NCBI GenBank assembly: GCA_032433595.1
Contig: JASWJB010000031.1
Location: forward strand, 1-64,000
Direction: 5' to 3'
Origin: Conoideocrella luteorostrata
Lineage: Eukaryota > Ascomycota > Sordariomycetes > Hypocreales > Clavicipitaceae
DNA length: 64,000 nt
The notes beneath the pieces are model-generated. The model ran no database searches. It saw nothing but the letters and a program-made list of their open reading frames with translations, and was not told where the DNA came from. The translations under genes were made by a program, and so were the position numbers. The stretch's first letter is position 1. Each line of letters begins with the position of its first letter. Below are positions 21,408 to 35,942 of this stretch, piece by piece.

Positions 21408-23305
21408 ATGGACGACGAATCGGCCGAGCCTAAGGCCCGCAAGGCTTGCAGTAGGTGGTACACAGGTCTTTCCAGGTACCTAGCTTACCGAGATTTACTG
21501 ACCTGTACCCAATAGTCCACTGTCGAAAGCTCAAGATGAAGTGCAGGATCGATTCTGGTAACACTTGTCGGAGATGCGAAAGGGCGGGTCTACCATGCAT
21601 CTTTGTGCCACGCGCCAATGCATCAGCTCTGATGGTGCCTGCTTCAATGTCTCTCACAGAATTCCATTCCCCCGAAGTCACCAGAGACTTGCTGCAAAGA
21701 GTAAAGGCGATCGAGGATCACTTAGGATTTAATGGGAGCCCAAGTCAGTCGGACCAGGAAGCAAAGGTGGAAGGTGCGGCGGAAGATGTGACAGCAGTGG
21801 CGACAGAATCTTGGTACGACGATGAGCAATTGGACAAGCTTTGGAAAGCCTCCGCAGTCTTGGCGAGATGCTCGCCTTACCGTCGAGATGCATTGTTGTG
21901 GAGGAGAAGCAATATTATGCACTTGTACAAGATGTGAGATCATCACTTGTTGATCCTGCCTTGGTATATCGTGACTGACTCGAACCTTTTAGCTTTCATG
22001 ACAAGATGCCTGGGCTGCACTTCCTTCCTAGCAAACAGACATTTCCCTCTCCTGGACCGGTACTACTTGCCGCCATGCTCCACTGGTCAAGCGTTCACGG
22101 TGATTCGGAATACGCGCCTATGGCGCCAGGCTACTTTTCAATCATGTGCAGTGCTATTGCACAACTGAGCATCCCTGGAAGCGAGGTTGGGCAGCCCCTA
22201 ACAGATCCGGACGAGGCCGAAGAATATGCTTTCCACGTCGTGCTAGGTCTCGTTCTTGCTGGGTTACTCAATGAGGGCAATGTCCCAGAAACCGGCATAT
22301 GGATTTCGATAGCTTACAGGCTCGTTCTTGAGCACTGTCCGCCCCAGGTGGATGAGAAATTCTGCGATTGGCGGGGACTCTTCAAAGGTGTCCAAATCGT
22401 GGACCTCGAGCATGCCTCCCTCCATCTGTCTTCGCCCGTCATCCCTATCGAGCCACCTCTTGCCGTTCTACAAATCCCTCACAGAGATCAGACTTATCGT
22501 CTTTCCAGAATGATGAACACCGGCCTTACGCATTTCTCAGGTCGTGGCCTTCCGACAATATGGTCTTGCTTCTCTGGAGACGTACTGGAGCCGGCCACAA
22601 CCCCAGATCCTTTCAGCCCCGTTGATGCAGCAGTTATTCGAGACTGGGCTAGAAATCTTGATGACTGGTTAGTGGAGTTTACTAAAGCTGGCAATGACTT
22701 TGACCGCCAGCGCAAAATCGTTTTTCGGCAGTACGTGCTTCACCGACTAGTAGTCCTATCTATTTACCACCCAGCGAAAGGGTGTAACCTGCGCTCGAAC
22801 AGCATTTCAGTGAATGAACAACATGAGCTGCTAGTTTCTGCGCGTACCACACTCAAGCTACATTACAACGACAAGTCAATATGGGCAAGTTGGGATCTCG
22901 TCATTATATCCTGGGCCGCCATGATCGTATTCCATGGCATTGAGGCTGGTGTTGGCGAAGCCGACGGTGAGTTCATTCCTTACCCTCCTAGCATTTATGT
23001 GAATGACAGACAACCTAAACCTGTGCTGTGCAGATCTACGGAACATCCGCATGCATATGGACATGCTTCGGGAGACTAACGAACCCGCACCGAATTTGAG
23101 GATCAAGCTAGCAGCCATATTGGAACAGAACTTACAGAAACTTCATACTCCCAGTCCTTCAGCTGCTGCTCAGATGCCAATTCAGCCTTTAAATTCCAAC
23201 ATGAATCTAGACTACTCATGGCAAATCTTCGATGAGGCGATTATGACCGAGGTCATGGATCCATTCTGGTTAAGATCTGCAGAGATGCAACCCCCCATTC
23301 AATAG
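21408..23305 (+). CDS. Zn2Cys6 transcription factor with fungal_trans-like middle region
   Basis: Four exons: 21408-21450, 21516-21933, 21993-22966 and 23034-23305, giving 568 aa. The zinc cluster is split by the first intron: KAC joins IHCRKLKMKC, then TCRRCERAGLPC, a complete six-cysteine set beginning at residue 14. A short predicted coil (DLLQRVKAIEDHLGF) follows. The middle region (KMPGLHFLPSKQTFPSPGPV, MLHWSSVHGDSEYAPMAPGYF) resembles the fungal_trans region of regulators such as those related to arginine or sugar-acid metabolism, but I cannot name an orthologue. The C-terminus (DEAIMTEVMDPFW) is acidic and aromatic, plausible for activation. It is divergent from the hexokinase-like gene and convergent with the subtilase. 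Confidence 0.88.
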
Positions 23306-23543
23306 ACGGTGTCCAGGGCTGCTGCTCATGTCCAACTCGCAGGAGAGTCCGCTTTCTATTAGCGGGGCTTTCAAGATATCTATGTACGATATCTGCAAGG
23401 CATCAGACTGAGGTGCGACCGTGCTACGACCAACCGCAACATCATTACAGGATGCACAATTGACATGAGACCAGATTCGATAGAGATATGCTCGATATAT
23501 GTACTATATGATGTTATTTTACGGAGTATTTATATACCAACCC

Positions 23544-24899
<1,356 letters not shown>

Positions 24900-26361
24900 T
24901 CTGGTTTGCACAAAGCGGCGAAGGAGCAAAGAGGAAAGAGATTGTCTCTGTTCTAGATGAAACCGTTTGACTTATGGATAGAATAAGGAGGATCTCAAAG
25001 CCATCGTGAGGCAACCATAGCTCTTTATACTTTTGAAACCTCATGTGCTCGCCCAAAAACGATTACTCAATTGGCCATCTGCGAAGCAAACCAGCGCTCC
25101 AATGGCTAAAAGCCACGGGTATTACGTGTGAAATACGGGGTTGATAATACATTGTTTGTTAACTTCCCGATCAATACAATATTTCCTTCCTCTTTGATAC
25201 ATTCTGAGAAAGACTGTGCGATTGATGCAACATCAGAGATTGATGCCGACACGAAACAAAGTGAGAACTATTCCCAATGAAGCATGATATTCGCAAACGC
25301 GTTACCGGCACAGACCGATAGGCGGAGCGCCCGAAGACCGGATCCGAGCCGACCGGGTTCAAGGGCCTTGGGAAATAAGAGGAAACTGTGCATAGAGCGA
25401 ATCCCACCTGCTAGCAGCTTCCTAACTGGGGTGCCAAGGTCGTCCCTTAAAGTGGCCGTGGCAACAGGCTAACATGAACGTCGAGCGTGACTAAGAGCGT
25501 AACAGGAATGTGCGTCGACAGACCAAGTCTCGGCAATCATCCGATTAATTGACGTCTAGCTGGTGAAATAAGACGCCATATAGCGCTAAGAGGCCTCTGT
25601 AAGCATACTTGTTAGAGTCAGCAGCCACCCAGATGAGCCTACAAACATGACCCACAAGCTGAGGCAGCGCAACTTTTGCCAGCTCTCTCACGGAAAGTCC
25701 TTCGTTCACCCCCACACAGCAAAGTTTCTCACTTGCCCGTTGCAGCAGGAGAACAGTAATGTAATATATTATTTCATCAAAGCGCGTCGGGCAATGACTA
25801 TTTTAGCTTGCGATTGTCACCGATAAGGGTCTTGGCATGTTGTGAACCTGCGTGGTGCATGATAAACGTCATGAGTTGAGGTGCTCAGGGTGCACTCATT
25901 TTGAAGCGGCACTTATTCGCCAGGTTTCAAGTTCCAAGGAATTACGAGGAGTTCAATCAGGTCTGCCTCGGAGCCGTCGAAAATCCTACAAAGTCTGACC
26001 GCGCCGTACAATAAAACACTGGGTCAAATCTCGTGATCGGACCGCAACGAACAAATGAGAATAATACGAGCAGTAGGGGGTCAAGAATACAAGCGAGGTT
26101 TGACGGAATCGGAGACAAGCTGAATCGACACAGGAATCTGGTATGATAGCGGTCAAATACCTCGTCGTATTAGATACAAACCAAAGGACAGTTCTTTACT
26201 GGATCGCCACAGCTGCTCGTTGTAACAGTTTATGTCAAGTCGCGAGCCCCAGATGACAAATACAAGTTCTTAGGTCCTATTGTGCAAGGAATTGCCACAT
26301 CAAAAGGAGATAATGAAAGCGGTGCGTATGCGTTGACGGGTAGATTCTACTTAGAGGACCA
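24900..26361. other. Intergenic region upstream of the subtilase
   Basis: About 1.5 kb. A TATAAAG box lies near 25024-25032 on the minus strand. Only short unsupported open frames are present; no gene seen. Confidence 0.6.
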
Positions 26362-28535
26362 TTAAATGTCGTTTCGCATCCACTCAAATGTATCGAGAAG
26401 ATCAAAATTAAAGTCCGGCTGCGCCAGAGATCCCCAGTCCACGGCATCAAAGATACTGCTTCTGTCGGTGCCGGAATTGAGGTGGTGATCCAAGATGCGT
26501 TGAATAATCGCCCTAGTATCTGCACATAAATCACCGTTTGGTTTCGTCGGCCGCACCCAGGCAAGGAACCCGACTAGCAGGCTCAGCTGCTGTACAATGG
26601 TTGAACGTGTCATTTCCGAGTGTTTGGAATGAGTGCCAGTGAACGATGGGTACAAGAGTTCCTGGCAGAGAATCCCACCACCGGGGGCTCCGTATGCCAT
26701 CACCTACATTGCCGTTAGTGGCTCTATCCCGCTTATTGCCGAATATCTCGCGTTTTTACATACCAGCCACTGAAAATTACGCAAAATAAAAGTATCAGCG
26801 AAGCGATCTTTGTGAGTCCACAGCTTCAACGTCAAGCAAACTAACTCGAAGCTCGTGGCTAGCAAATCACCTGTATCCGCGTTACCGTGTTGTAGGAGAA
26901 GCCTTTCTGCAAAGAAGATATTCTGCAGATGATCAAGTTGGATGATTATTGCGATGTAGAGTTTCCCATTGTCAATGGACGAGTCATTCAAATGTTCAGG
27001 GCGATATTTCAAGCTCTCCGGAAAACCGGAAACAATCGCTTGCTGGCGTGTTTTAATGTTTCTGGGTCCAGGTATCAGCTTCGTCGTGCTTTGTAACGTT
27101 TCCGTTGCTATCTCACAGTAATTGGTCGGTCGTTGCAAAAACACCTTTACCCAAGGCAATCTCCAGCAGCTCGTCTCGAACAAAGGAGGTCATGGCCCGG
27201 GCCCTAGTCACGGTGGCGGGATATAAACCGCCCCGAGTGTTCCATCCCGCTTCGTCAACAAACGAGCAAGCCCTCTCAAATGCAGCTTCTTCAGAAGCCA
27301 AATCTTCATCGCATATGTCCAGAGGTAAAGGAATGGAACAGTAACGGCCGGTGATAAAAGGCGGCCTCCCAGTAAATGCGATGCCTAATTTGTCACTTAC
27401 GAATATCTGGGTGGCGAGGCGGCGCTTGTATTCTGAAGAAAATGTCGGCTTATATGGCTTCTTATCCTCCAGCGCATGCAAGCCCAGATATGCCATCATG
27501 GCGATCGTGACACCGTGTGAAGCGTGAGAGGAAAAGCCTACCCGATGTCAGAAAACCAATGTGAGGTCAACACCGTCTCGACTTACTTTCATCGCCATCA
27601 ATTATAGAGCTCAAGGTAGATAAGCGCCGGCTCAAGTCGAGAAGTAAAACATTTCCATTTGTGAAATGCCGTGCCATTGTGATGCAATACTCCAGACAAG
27701 TCCGTGCCGTCTCTAGGGATTCTTTCCCCTCGATCCACTCGATGTCTCGGGGACGCAGGGCATCCAGCACATCTGATACGCGCACCAGGTGTGCCCAACA
27801 AAGCCCGAGAGACTCCCATCTAAGATTCTTTCCATAAAACTGCTCGAGCCACTGCTGTGAATTGGGGAAGTCGTCACGGACTGCCCGCGTTGTGTTGATA
27901 CAGAGTATCTCCGCCATGGCCTCCAGCCCAGCATCACCCCGCTTCAACAGATGGCCATAGGTGGATTGCAATGAGTACATGATCCTATCCACGGCGACAT
28001 CCGCCCAGCCCTTTGGCTCTTGTTGCCTGTCCCGAAACCATATCTGCTCGTTGGATTGACCGGGCAAACAGCGCAGAACGAGAAGACACGTCTCACGCAG
28101 CGGCACCGGCAGATCACGGAAAGACACTCTCCGTACATCTTGTCTCACTCCGTGGTCCAGCTGGTTGGCCTCTGGTGGGGCAGATCCAACAAGGAGCTCC
28201 AGGTGCGACTCGGTTTCTTCAAAGATGCTGTTGTGGCTAGTATACCCACGATATCCAAGTTGCCTGTTTGATGCGGTCGGTCCTGGCCGGGGAGATTGTA
28301 CCGGATCTGTCGCCGGATCTGAGCTCGGAGGCAACCTTTGCTCAAGGTCTTTGGATGAGGCAGATAATGTGGTAAGGTCGGGATAGTGGCATTGGCCACT
28401 CTGTCGACGTTTTCGACACCGATTGCAGATGGGCACGGTGTGGTCGCAGGCGACTTTTCTCGCTCGACATGGGTTACATGCGACAGGTCTGCCGTTGCGG
28501 CGCGCCGGCCGAGATGCCCCATTTGCACTCATCAT
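26362..28535 (-). CDS. Zn2Cys6 transcription factor
   Basis: Four proposed exons: 28535-27587, 27537-27151, 27107-26764 and 26703-26362, giving 673 aa. The zinc cluster is CNPCRARKVACDHTVPIC followed by NRCRKRRQSGQC, starting at residue 20 after a basic leader. A fungal_trans-like region follows (LPVPLRETCLLVLRCLPGQ, KGWADVAVDRIMYSL). The second half resembles regulators with LETARTCLEYCITMARHFTNGN and FAERLLLQHGNADTGDLLATSFELV, a layout seen in many uncharacterised Pezizomycotina regulators. The third exon acceptor (ATAG at 27108) gives a short 43-bp intron and is the least certain junction. Divergent from the CFEM receptor gene across 1.7 kb. Target unknown. Confidence 0.85.
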
Positions 28536-30243
28536 TGAACCTCACTCAAGAACATCATTGTTCGACGCCACCGTCAGCAGTCCATGAACGTGCTGAGCGA
28601 TGTCGGCGAATATGCACTACCATGCAGCCATGTTCGTGCAAAATCACTCTGCATGGGATGGGATGGCGAGCCGCGAACTCCGCACTTTACGTGGGGCTGA
28701 TGAGCCAACAAGGCAAGATCGCAACAAATGAGGACATTGAGTGGGGCTTCTGGGTTGCGAGGGCTTCACCCCAGGAAACCCGAGCATTCGGAAAGCATGT
28801 CATTCTACTCCGTACTCCGTACTCCGTAGTGTACTCCGTAAATGTTCAAGTATAGCAACGGTCGCGGCGATTGAAACAGACAGGGTGAAGGAGGAAAGAA
28901 TTTGTTAAATTGGCACGCAGCGTCGTCATGGCCACAAGCTGCCGCCATGTGTTATTATGCTGGCTTGGTTCATCATCCTCCAAGTACGTAGGGTGCCGGC
29001 GGTGAACTCGCAACTCAGAGAATGCCTCCTCCTCACCGGACATTTAAGAATCATGACACATCGGATGAATTGACCAGGTATTTTACCAGGCCTTTACCCT
29101 GTCATGTGTCACGGACATTCGGCGGCCTTGGTGATTTTGCGTATCACCCCGGCACTTCAACGTGGCGCGGGGCAATTCTTTCGTATTTGCTCCGTCCCCA
29201 GAGTCACATTCGCAAGGCCATACGTGCTAGTTACCACATGGCGCCTGACACATGCGATTGTGGCTTGTAGTTGGCGTTTTGTCAGGCCAGACCAGGTTTC
29301 CCCTCCCGACTCTCCTGGTCTGCGGCGTCCAATTGCGCGTGGGATTGCCACGGCCGTTAGAACTTTCCGGGCGTCTTGCTAGCCAAGTCTGGACGAAGCC
29401 AGCAGCACAAGGTCGCCGAGACTACTCGCGGCTGAGGGTTGTGCTGCGGTTGGTTCGCAAGAACCGGCTGAAGAGGCAATGACTCGCCAATGTCTCAACC
29501 GAATCGCTCAAGACGCTCTCATATGCCGCTCAGTGAACTCACCAAGCCGGTACTGCTCGTGCTCATCTCCACCTTTATAGCAGATGCGGTCGTCTGTTCA
29601 TGCGGGGAAACAGACTTTGAACTAGGTTTGGCGGGCCATAGCATGGCCATACAGAACCAAGCCTGGCCACATGTCCCCCAATTCGGGCTGGCTGCTAACC
29701 CGGATTCAGAAAATCTGGGGAGCCCAGACTTGTGATGGCAACACTTTGATCCGACTGGATTATATCATCGAGGCTTAAGACACCTGCTAATTGCCCTTAT
29801 GGAGTATGGTAAGTATGGTATTCTTCGACAGCTTGTCCTGCGAAGCTTTCTTCTTCCTATTTTTCACCCACATCATATTCCAGTTCACATTATCTCTGTG
29901 ATAGGATCAAAGGACGCGACTGGCTGATTGATAACCATCCTCCAGAAGAAGACGAGACGGAAACAGAAACCCTGAGCAGAGATCCAGGCCTAACTTGATC
30001 TGGAGCGGGCCGCGATTCCCCGCTTCAAGCACGGTCCTCGTACTTACTTCATCAATTGTTTGACAAGTTTAAGGCCGACCCTTCCGCATACTGCAAATTC
30101 CGGCCTGTGCGATATAGTCAAATTACTTTCAGTCACCAACCTCCTTGGAACATTCTTATCGCGTGGCAATTGCCTTTAATTTGACATAGCCAAACGCCTG
30201 TGACTTTCCTCCAAATGCGGACATATTAACTTTTGGTCACGGC
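28536..30243. other. Divergent intergenic region with TACTCCGTA cluster
   Basis: 1.7 kb between the divergent regulator and the CFEM receptor. It carries four copies of ACTCCGTA within 28806-28840. Several small open frames have no recognisable domain. Confidence 0.6.
28806..28840. repeat. Clustered TACTCCGTA motif, four copies
   Basis: Three overlapping copies share terminal TA/GTA bases, then a fourth follows after a 2-3 bp gap. It is the densest instance of a motif scattered through intergenic DNA of this window. Confidence 0.85.
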
Positions 30244-31737
30244 ATGATGAAGATCCGGGCTGCGTCGGCATTCAAGGTCAATCGAGATGTCGCTATCTTG
30301 CTTGTAGCGCTTCTTTTGTTTCCACAAGCTGTATTGGGCGCAGTATCAAATGAGACGATTAGTGACGAGTTGGCGACATTACCGCCGTGCGCTGTGAGTA
30401 TCCCACGGTCGAAAGAAAAAATACAAAGGCGCGTTGGACTAACAACTTTCGATACAGATCTTGTGTTTTACCAACAAGTGCGAATTATCCAACACTACCT
30501 GTATTTGTGAAATGGAAGCGCATGCCAGTACCGAAGACTGTTTGCTGGATACATGCGCTCTCCCCGAAGCGCTATGTATGTATATTAATCTGCCCAGCCC
30601 GAATGTGTTCGTTATATACAGCAGCAGCAGACCAAGATGATGATGATGACGATGCAGGAGCTAATGAGCCATCTTCACAGTTAGCAACAATGTCACCAAA
30701 ACGGCTTGCCAAGTTCCTGTCCGAGATCAGACTGTGAAATTTAACATTATGTGCCTTACACTCGGCCTACTAGCAGGCGCCACCGTGGCGATACGTCTCA
30801 TCTTTAAGCAGTTCTTTAGCGGCAGGCAGAGTCTGGACACTGACGACTGGATCATCTTTGCTACCCTACCGCTCGGTTTAACCTGCATTACCCTGGAAGT
30901 TGTTGGACTTACGGCGAATGGACTCGGTAGAGATCTATGGGGCCTACCCAAACTAAAGCTACTAGCCTTTGGCCGCTACTTTTACATTATACAGATTCTA
31001 TATCTTATGATTATAGGACTGATAAAACTCACTCTATGCTTCTTCTACCTAAAAATATTCCGGGGACAAATAATCCGAGGACTTCTTTGGGCCATGGTGG
31101 TCTTTCATGTCCTCTTTCCTATGGGGTTTGCCATCGGTGTCGTCTTCCAATGCACCCCAATTCCCTACCAGTGGGACAGATACAACTGGGACAATGGCCC
31201 CGATGCTCCAGGTTCCCAAGGGCATTGCATCAACATAAATGCTGCCGGATGGGGGCATGGAGCCGTCAATATAGCATCAGACTTTTTCCTGCTAGGCATC
31301 CCTTTGAGTCAAATAGGAAAATTAAAGCTTCATTGGAAGAAGAAGGTCGGAGTTTCACTCATGTTCCTGACGGGCGCAATGTAAGTCAATCGCCCCTTCC
31401 ACCATATCAATCTCTTCTATTTTATATGATCTAGCATGAACCTATCGCATTCCAGATTTCTGACTTCTGCAGAGTAACCATCGTCTCTTTCCTTCGCCTG
31501 AGATCCATCCCTCGATATGCAAAGACAATAAATCCAACCTGGGATCAGTGGGACGTAGTATACTGGTCGACGGTTGAAGTCTGCGTTGGCTTAATCTGCA
31601 CGTCGTTGCCAGCCATGCGACTCGTCTTGTTACGGATTGCGCCGAGAGTGTTCGGCTCGGATAGCCGTCATCGGAGGTATGAAAGCATGCTAAGTCGAAA
31701 CACAGACAAGATGTCACTTAGTCGACACGAAAGCTAA
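30244..31737 (+). CDS. CFEM-domain Pth11-like receptor
   Basis: Four exons: 30244-30393, 30458-30575, 30681-31380 and 31473-31737, giving 410 aa. The signal peptide (VAILLVALLLFPQAVLG) is followed by a CFEM domain with all eight cysteines: PPCA, ILC, NKC, TTCIC, DC, DTC and, across the third exon junction, TAC. The third intron therefore joins the CFEM end to VPVRDQTVKFN and the first membrane segment. A seven-helix rhodopsin-like region follows (LDTDDWIIF, NGLGRDLW, NPTWDQWDVVYWSTVEVCVG), as in Pth11-type receptors that sense surfaces or nutrients at the plasma membrane. The cytoplasmic tail is short (about 35 residues). A GAT-repeat lies in the proposed intron 30576-30680, so alternative splicing there is possible. 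The ligand is unknown. Confidence 0.88.
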
Positions 31738-33013
31738 CATTTTGAAGTTTACCACCTAGGCCATCAGTGCCTAGAGCAGCAGAACCCTCACCCCATGTCG
31801 AATCTACGCTGCCCTCGACATGCGACAACAAGCGGGCACTGGACAGTTCGGCGATTTCGCTGTACAGCCAGCCAGACACCACCCAGAGTCAGTCGAAGAC
31901 TGTCGAAAGTCAAAGCTCTGTCTAGCAACACCGCTAGTACCATATTTAGCAAGAAAATATTGGAATGATTCACGCATATTAGGAGTTGGCATTGATTCAT
32001 GAGATTGTGCGATTTTATGCAGCGGGCTGACTCGCACCTGACACAATGCCCAAGCACGGGCGAACACGGTCTACCAATCGGCATCGCTTCTTCGTCCACT
32101 GTCGTTAACGTATAACGTATAGATACCACCATAGAATTTAAGTATTTACCTGTGCTCCGCAAGCATTGGTTTTTTAATTGAGAAAGTCAGATTTTGTAAT
32201 CGAAGGAACGTAGATGATGGGGGTGTGCATCACGTAAGTAATTCCCCTGTATCTGGACGAAACAGTTATCGTCGTAGCGTGCCGAACGCCCGTCCTAATG
32301 TAACCCGTGGCTGCAAACCCTTGAGCAGCCAGTAGCCTTCGTGCGAATTGAAGTATTCGGGGACCGAGAGTGGTGGCAGATATGGCAGATATGGCAAACT
32401 TGCATGATTAGTTGAAGATAAGCTACGGAGTGCGGAGTTCTTTGGCTCGGACTACATCTGACCAATCAGTTGCGGGAGATTGGGATTGACGGAAATGTGC
32501 TTTGGTACTCGTCCCCACGTAGATATCAGCTCTTAAAAGATGCGATTACACTAGGTTCTCTAACATGTTGCAGCGCAAACGAAAAGGGGAAAGATGTTCC
32601 ATTTAGCATCCGGTTCACAAGCTCTGACTTTGCGAACTCAACTACGGACGTCCCAAACAACGAAGTTTATCTGCGACATCTCAAGATAAAACCCAAGACA
32701 CTGATAAGGCATTTTACTTGGTTCTTTGGTTATGATTCGCTTTTGCATCCATGAACTCCACTGTCCCTACGCGACCGATACTGAATACGGAGTGCACATG
32801 CCCATCCTACCTCACAATCTCAGCTAAACATTGTGTGAGAGTGCCTATCCCCGACAATGTCCAATACTGAATTTAGGACCTAATGCCGTTCATTAAAGTG
32901 ATACAAGATACTCCGTAGACCTCTTTAAAAAAAGATATAACACTTTAAACACGTTCGTATTATCGGCCGAACTCCTCCCACCGGTCCGCCGTATTGAAGT
33001 ATCTACATTCACA
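31738..33013. other. Intergenic region
   Basis: 1.3 kb with TACGGAGTG/TACTCCGTA motifs at about 32424, 32786 and 32909, and a short direct repeat GCAGATATG near 32377. No gene seen. Confidence 0.6.
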
Positions 33014-34021
33014 ATGAGCGCCCTTACTCCCGTGGAAGTTGTCGAAGCCGTCACTGATGCTGGTGCCCACAAGGGCACCATGCGTGTTGATAAAATATTT
33101 CTTAGCGGTGTTTCCGCAGGTTGCCTGCTCGCATTTGCCTGTGGCACAACTCTCAGCACGAACACGGCCCCGAGTCTCCAGCAGAGTGCCCCGGGGCTGA
33201 TTCGCACCATCGGTGCGCTGGTCTTTCCATACGGATTGTGCATGATCATCCTCACTGGAGCTGACTTATGTACCGGGTCCTTTATGGTATGATCGTATCT
33301 GTCATTACTATGGAGCTTTCTGGAGCTAACCGCAGCTATGAAGTTCACGACCGTGGCCGTTCTGCAACGTCGCCTTTCGTGGTATAGAATGCTATTTCAT
33401 TGGCTGTTGACATTTCTCGGCAACCTGGCAGGCTCACTGCTTGTGGTGTCTTTAATTTTCGGATACGGCGAGGTCTTTTCGACGGAGCCATACAAGTCTG
33501 AGGTCATAGCCTTTGCAACCAAGAAACAAGTCGTGCCCAATTTTGGCATGGTTGTCTTACGTGGCATTGGGTGCAACTGGCTAGTTTGTCTTGCGTGTTT
33601 TTTTGGAATGCAGGGGAGGTCGCTGACGAGCAAGGTGGTTGGAATATGGTGGCCGACTTTTGCGTTCGTGTCGCTGGGGTTTGATCACGTCGTCGCTAAC
33701 ATGACCTTTATTCCGATGGCTATCTTTCTGGGAGCACCAAAATTAACCGTGTCGCTGTACATCTGGAAGGGTATTGTACCCGCCTTTTTGGGCAATGTTG
33801 TCGGTGGCGGCGTCTTCTGCGGTACGTGCATGGAACTTCCTTGAGATCTCTACGCTGTGGGCATCCATAACTGACGGCAACTGACAATTCGTATAGGGAT
33901 GTATTACTTTTACATGTACTCACCTGATGCCATGGCCTTTCTGCCACACCATCATCGGGTCACTGAGACAAAGAGATCCAGCACTGATGCAGATGCTGGC
34001 GTAAACCCTTCGTCAACATAG
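33014..34021 (+). CDS. Formate/nitrite transporter (FNT family)
   Basis: Exons 33014-33286, 33344-33821 and 33897-34021 give 291 aa. The FNT fold is recognised from TPVEVVEAVTDAG, ACGTTLSTNTAP, LTGADLCTGSFM and, after intron 1, FTTVAVLQRRLSW; the second half has NWLVCLACFFG, GFDHVVANM and FLGNVVGGGVF. Six hydrophobic spans are visible. The acceptor ATGAAG (33343) was chosen because it restores the family sequence around the first half-helix and leaves the CTAAC branch point 14 nt upstream; the more obvious CGCAG breaks the frame. In fungi FNT proteins such as NitA carry nitrite, but formate is also possible. No nitrate or nitrite reductase gene is nearby. The C-terminal tail is short and hydrophilic. 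Confidence 0.88.
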
Positions 34022-35942
34022 GATAGGTACCTTTTCGTGACGGGCTGGATTGTCCACCATCTTTTCTTGTGCCCCGCCAACAGGATTGGGTTGAATCTTT
34101 CCCGCTATAAGTTCTAGACCTTGGATTTCTTTGACAACATATTGTATACTACTAAATCGCACGCTGACTACACGCTGCTGCACGCTACATTATGCGCTAA
34201 ACTACGCACCACTATGTATATACTCCATACGGAGGAGTTAAAATATTAATAGCAGTGTTAGTGGCAGGATTTGGGCGAGGGTTGTAGACTTAGGAGCGCT
34301 ACTCACAGAACGCCGATCAGTTAGTTGTGCTGAAACCCCACCGGGACAGGCCGCTGAATGCTCAGGTCACAGCGATGAGACATAAGATGAGAGCTTACAA
34401 CAGGTCAGGGTAGACCCCAACTTCCACGTTAATTCATGGGAAATTAATGATAGCTTTTTATTATAGTAGATATCTGCTCTGTACATATGCGTACTGCATA
34501 TTGAAAGCGTAATCCAGGTGACTGAGCTTAAGAGGGCGGGCGAGGCGGAAGCAAATGCTGTGTGGGTTAAGCGTCAAAGTGACAAATTATCTACGTATAA
34601 CGGAGTACGCGCGCATCAACTATGGGGTAAAACCCCACGTCTCTAAAGCTTCTACGGAGTACGGAGTAGACAGCCGGGATCGGTCGTCCACACCGGCGAT
34701 CCCCATTTGAAACGTGGGCGACACTGTTTCTGAAGTCTCGAATAACGTCGTTTCGAATAACCTTACTTCCTCGTTAACAATTCTTAATACTCAAGAAGGA
34801 CGTCTCCGCTACGCTCACCATTCTGGACAAGGGCGTCCATCTCACCACTTGGGGAGGCATCGAGGAATGGATAGTCGTTGACTCGTATGGCTTTGACGCA
34901 CCGAGCACTCATCGTTGCGTTTCACGTCTCGTGGATCTGGAAATGCGGACGACGCCAATTGTGGTTGGGAGAAAGTACGGAGAGCGGCTAAACAATACGG
35001 AGGCGTATTACGGACCACGCCACGCTATCGACATGAACTTTGCGAACAATGGGCGGAGCATGTACAGTGCTTTGGATGCGCCGTTTCCGGGAGATGCGAA
35101 CTTTGGGTTGGCCGGGGCGAGGTTGAGCATGCTGGTTGTGGGGATCTGCTGCAGCGGCATGGAGAGTGCGCGGCAGTGTAAGGGGTTTGAGGCTGAGAGG
35201 CGGTTGTTCGGTCGACTTCTCGTGGGTTGAGAATGGGAGAGTGGGCAAGGCGGAGGTGAGGGAGGATCGGGTGCGACATGAGCCGTTTCACGCTGACGGG
35301 AAGAAGTTGTGATGCCAGCTTGTTAACTAGTGACTTACTCTAGGTGGGTTGTGCCGCCGGCCCGCTACGCGGCACGCTAACTAGCTGCTTGCTTGGGTTA
35401 TGGTCATGGCTCATTGAGCCGCTAAAAAACGAATAGAGCTGCTAAAAAAAATGACATTGATGCAAACCTTTAGGTTGGGCTCTGCGATTTGGAAGCCCCC
35501 GTTTTGAAACAGCCTAACTAGCCGCTAGCTTGACTTTTCTTGGCATATAACGGGGAAATTTACTTCTGACCTTCTTTCTACAGTCATTAATCTTAGTTGT
35601 GTTGCAATCACTTGCTCCGGACCCAGAGGGCAATCCAATCTCGTGGGATCCGCGACGGGTCTTAATTTAGTGGACCGTCATAACAAAAAGAGGTGTGCCT
35701 CTGTGAAGTAGGCTCGTATCTTAAAAATAACTGAGCACGCCCATTATTTCAACAAGGAAAATATGAGCGGGCTACTGGCTGCACAGCCCGTCCAGCCCCT
35801 GCATAACCGTTATATTACAGAGTACTATAATGTCTTTTATTGCCCAAGTAATATCTGCACAGCTGCAGTATCGGTAGAACCCTACCTGGAAGGGCGGAGA
35901 TGCTATTTCGAGTGAACTACTCACATTCGTCAGCGCTTCGCA
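34022..35942. other. Long intergenic region with possible gene relics
   Basis: 1.9 kb. It contains TACGGAGTA motifs (34652 onwards), GAGC(C/T)GCTAAAAAA repeats near 35397-35430 and an unassigned open frame (34793-35230). It looks eroded. No intact gene is supported. Confidence 0.55.
34793..35230 (+). other. Unassigned open reading frame, possible gene relic
   Basis: An open stretch of about 145 codons includes TILDKGVHLTTWGGIEEWIV and FDAPSTHRCVSRLVDLEM. It has no ATG near its 5' end, no recognisable domain and no clear splice partners. It may be the end of a decayed gene or chance. Flanked by TACGGAGTA-type motifs. Confidence 0.25.
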
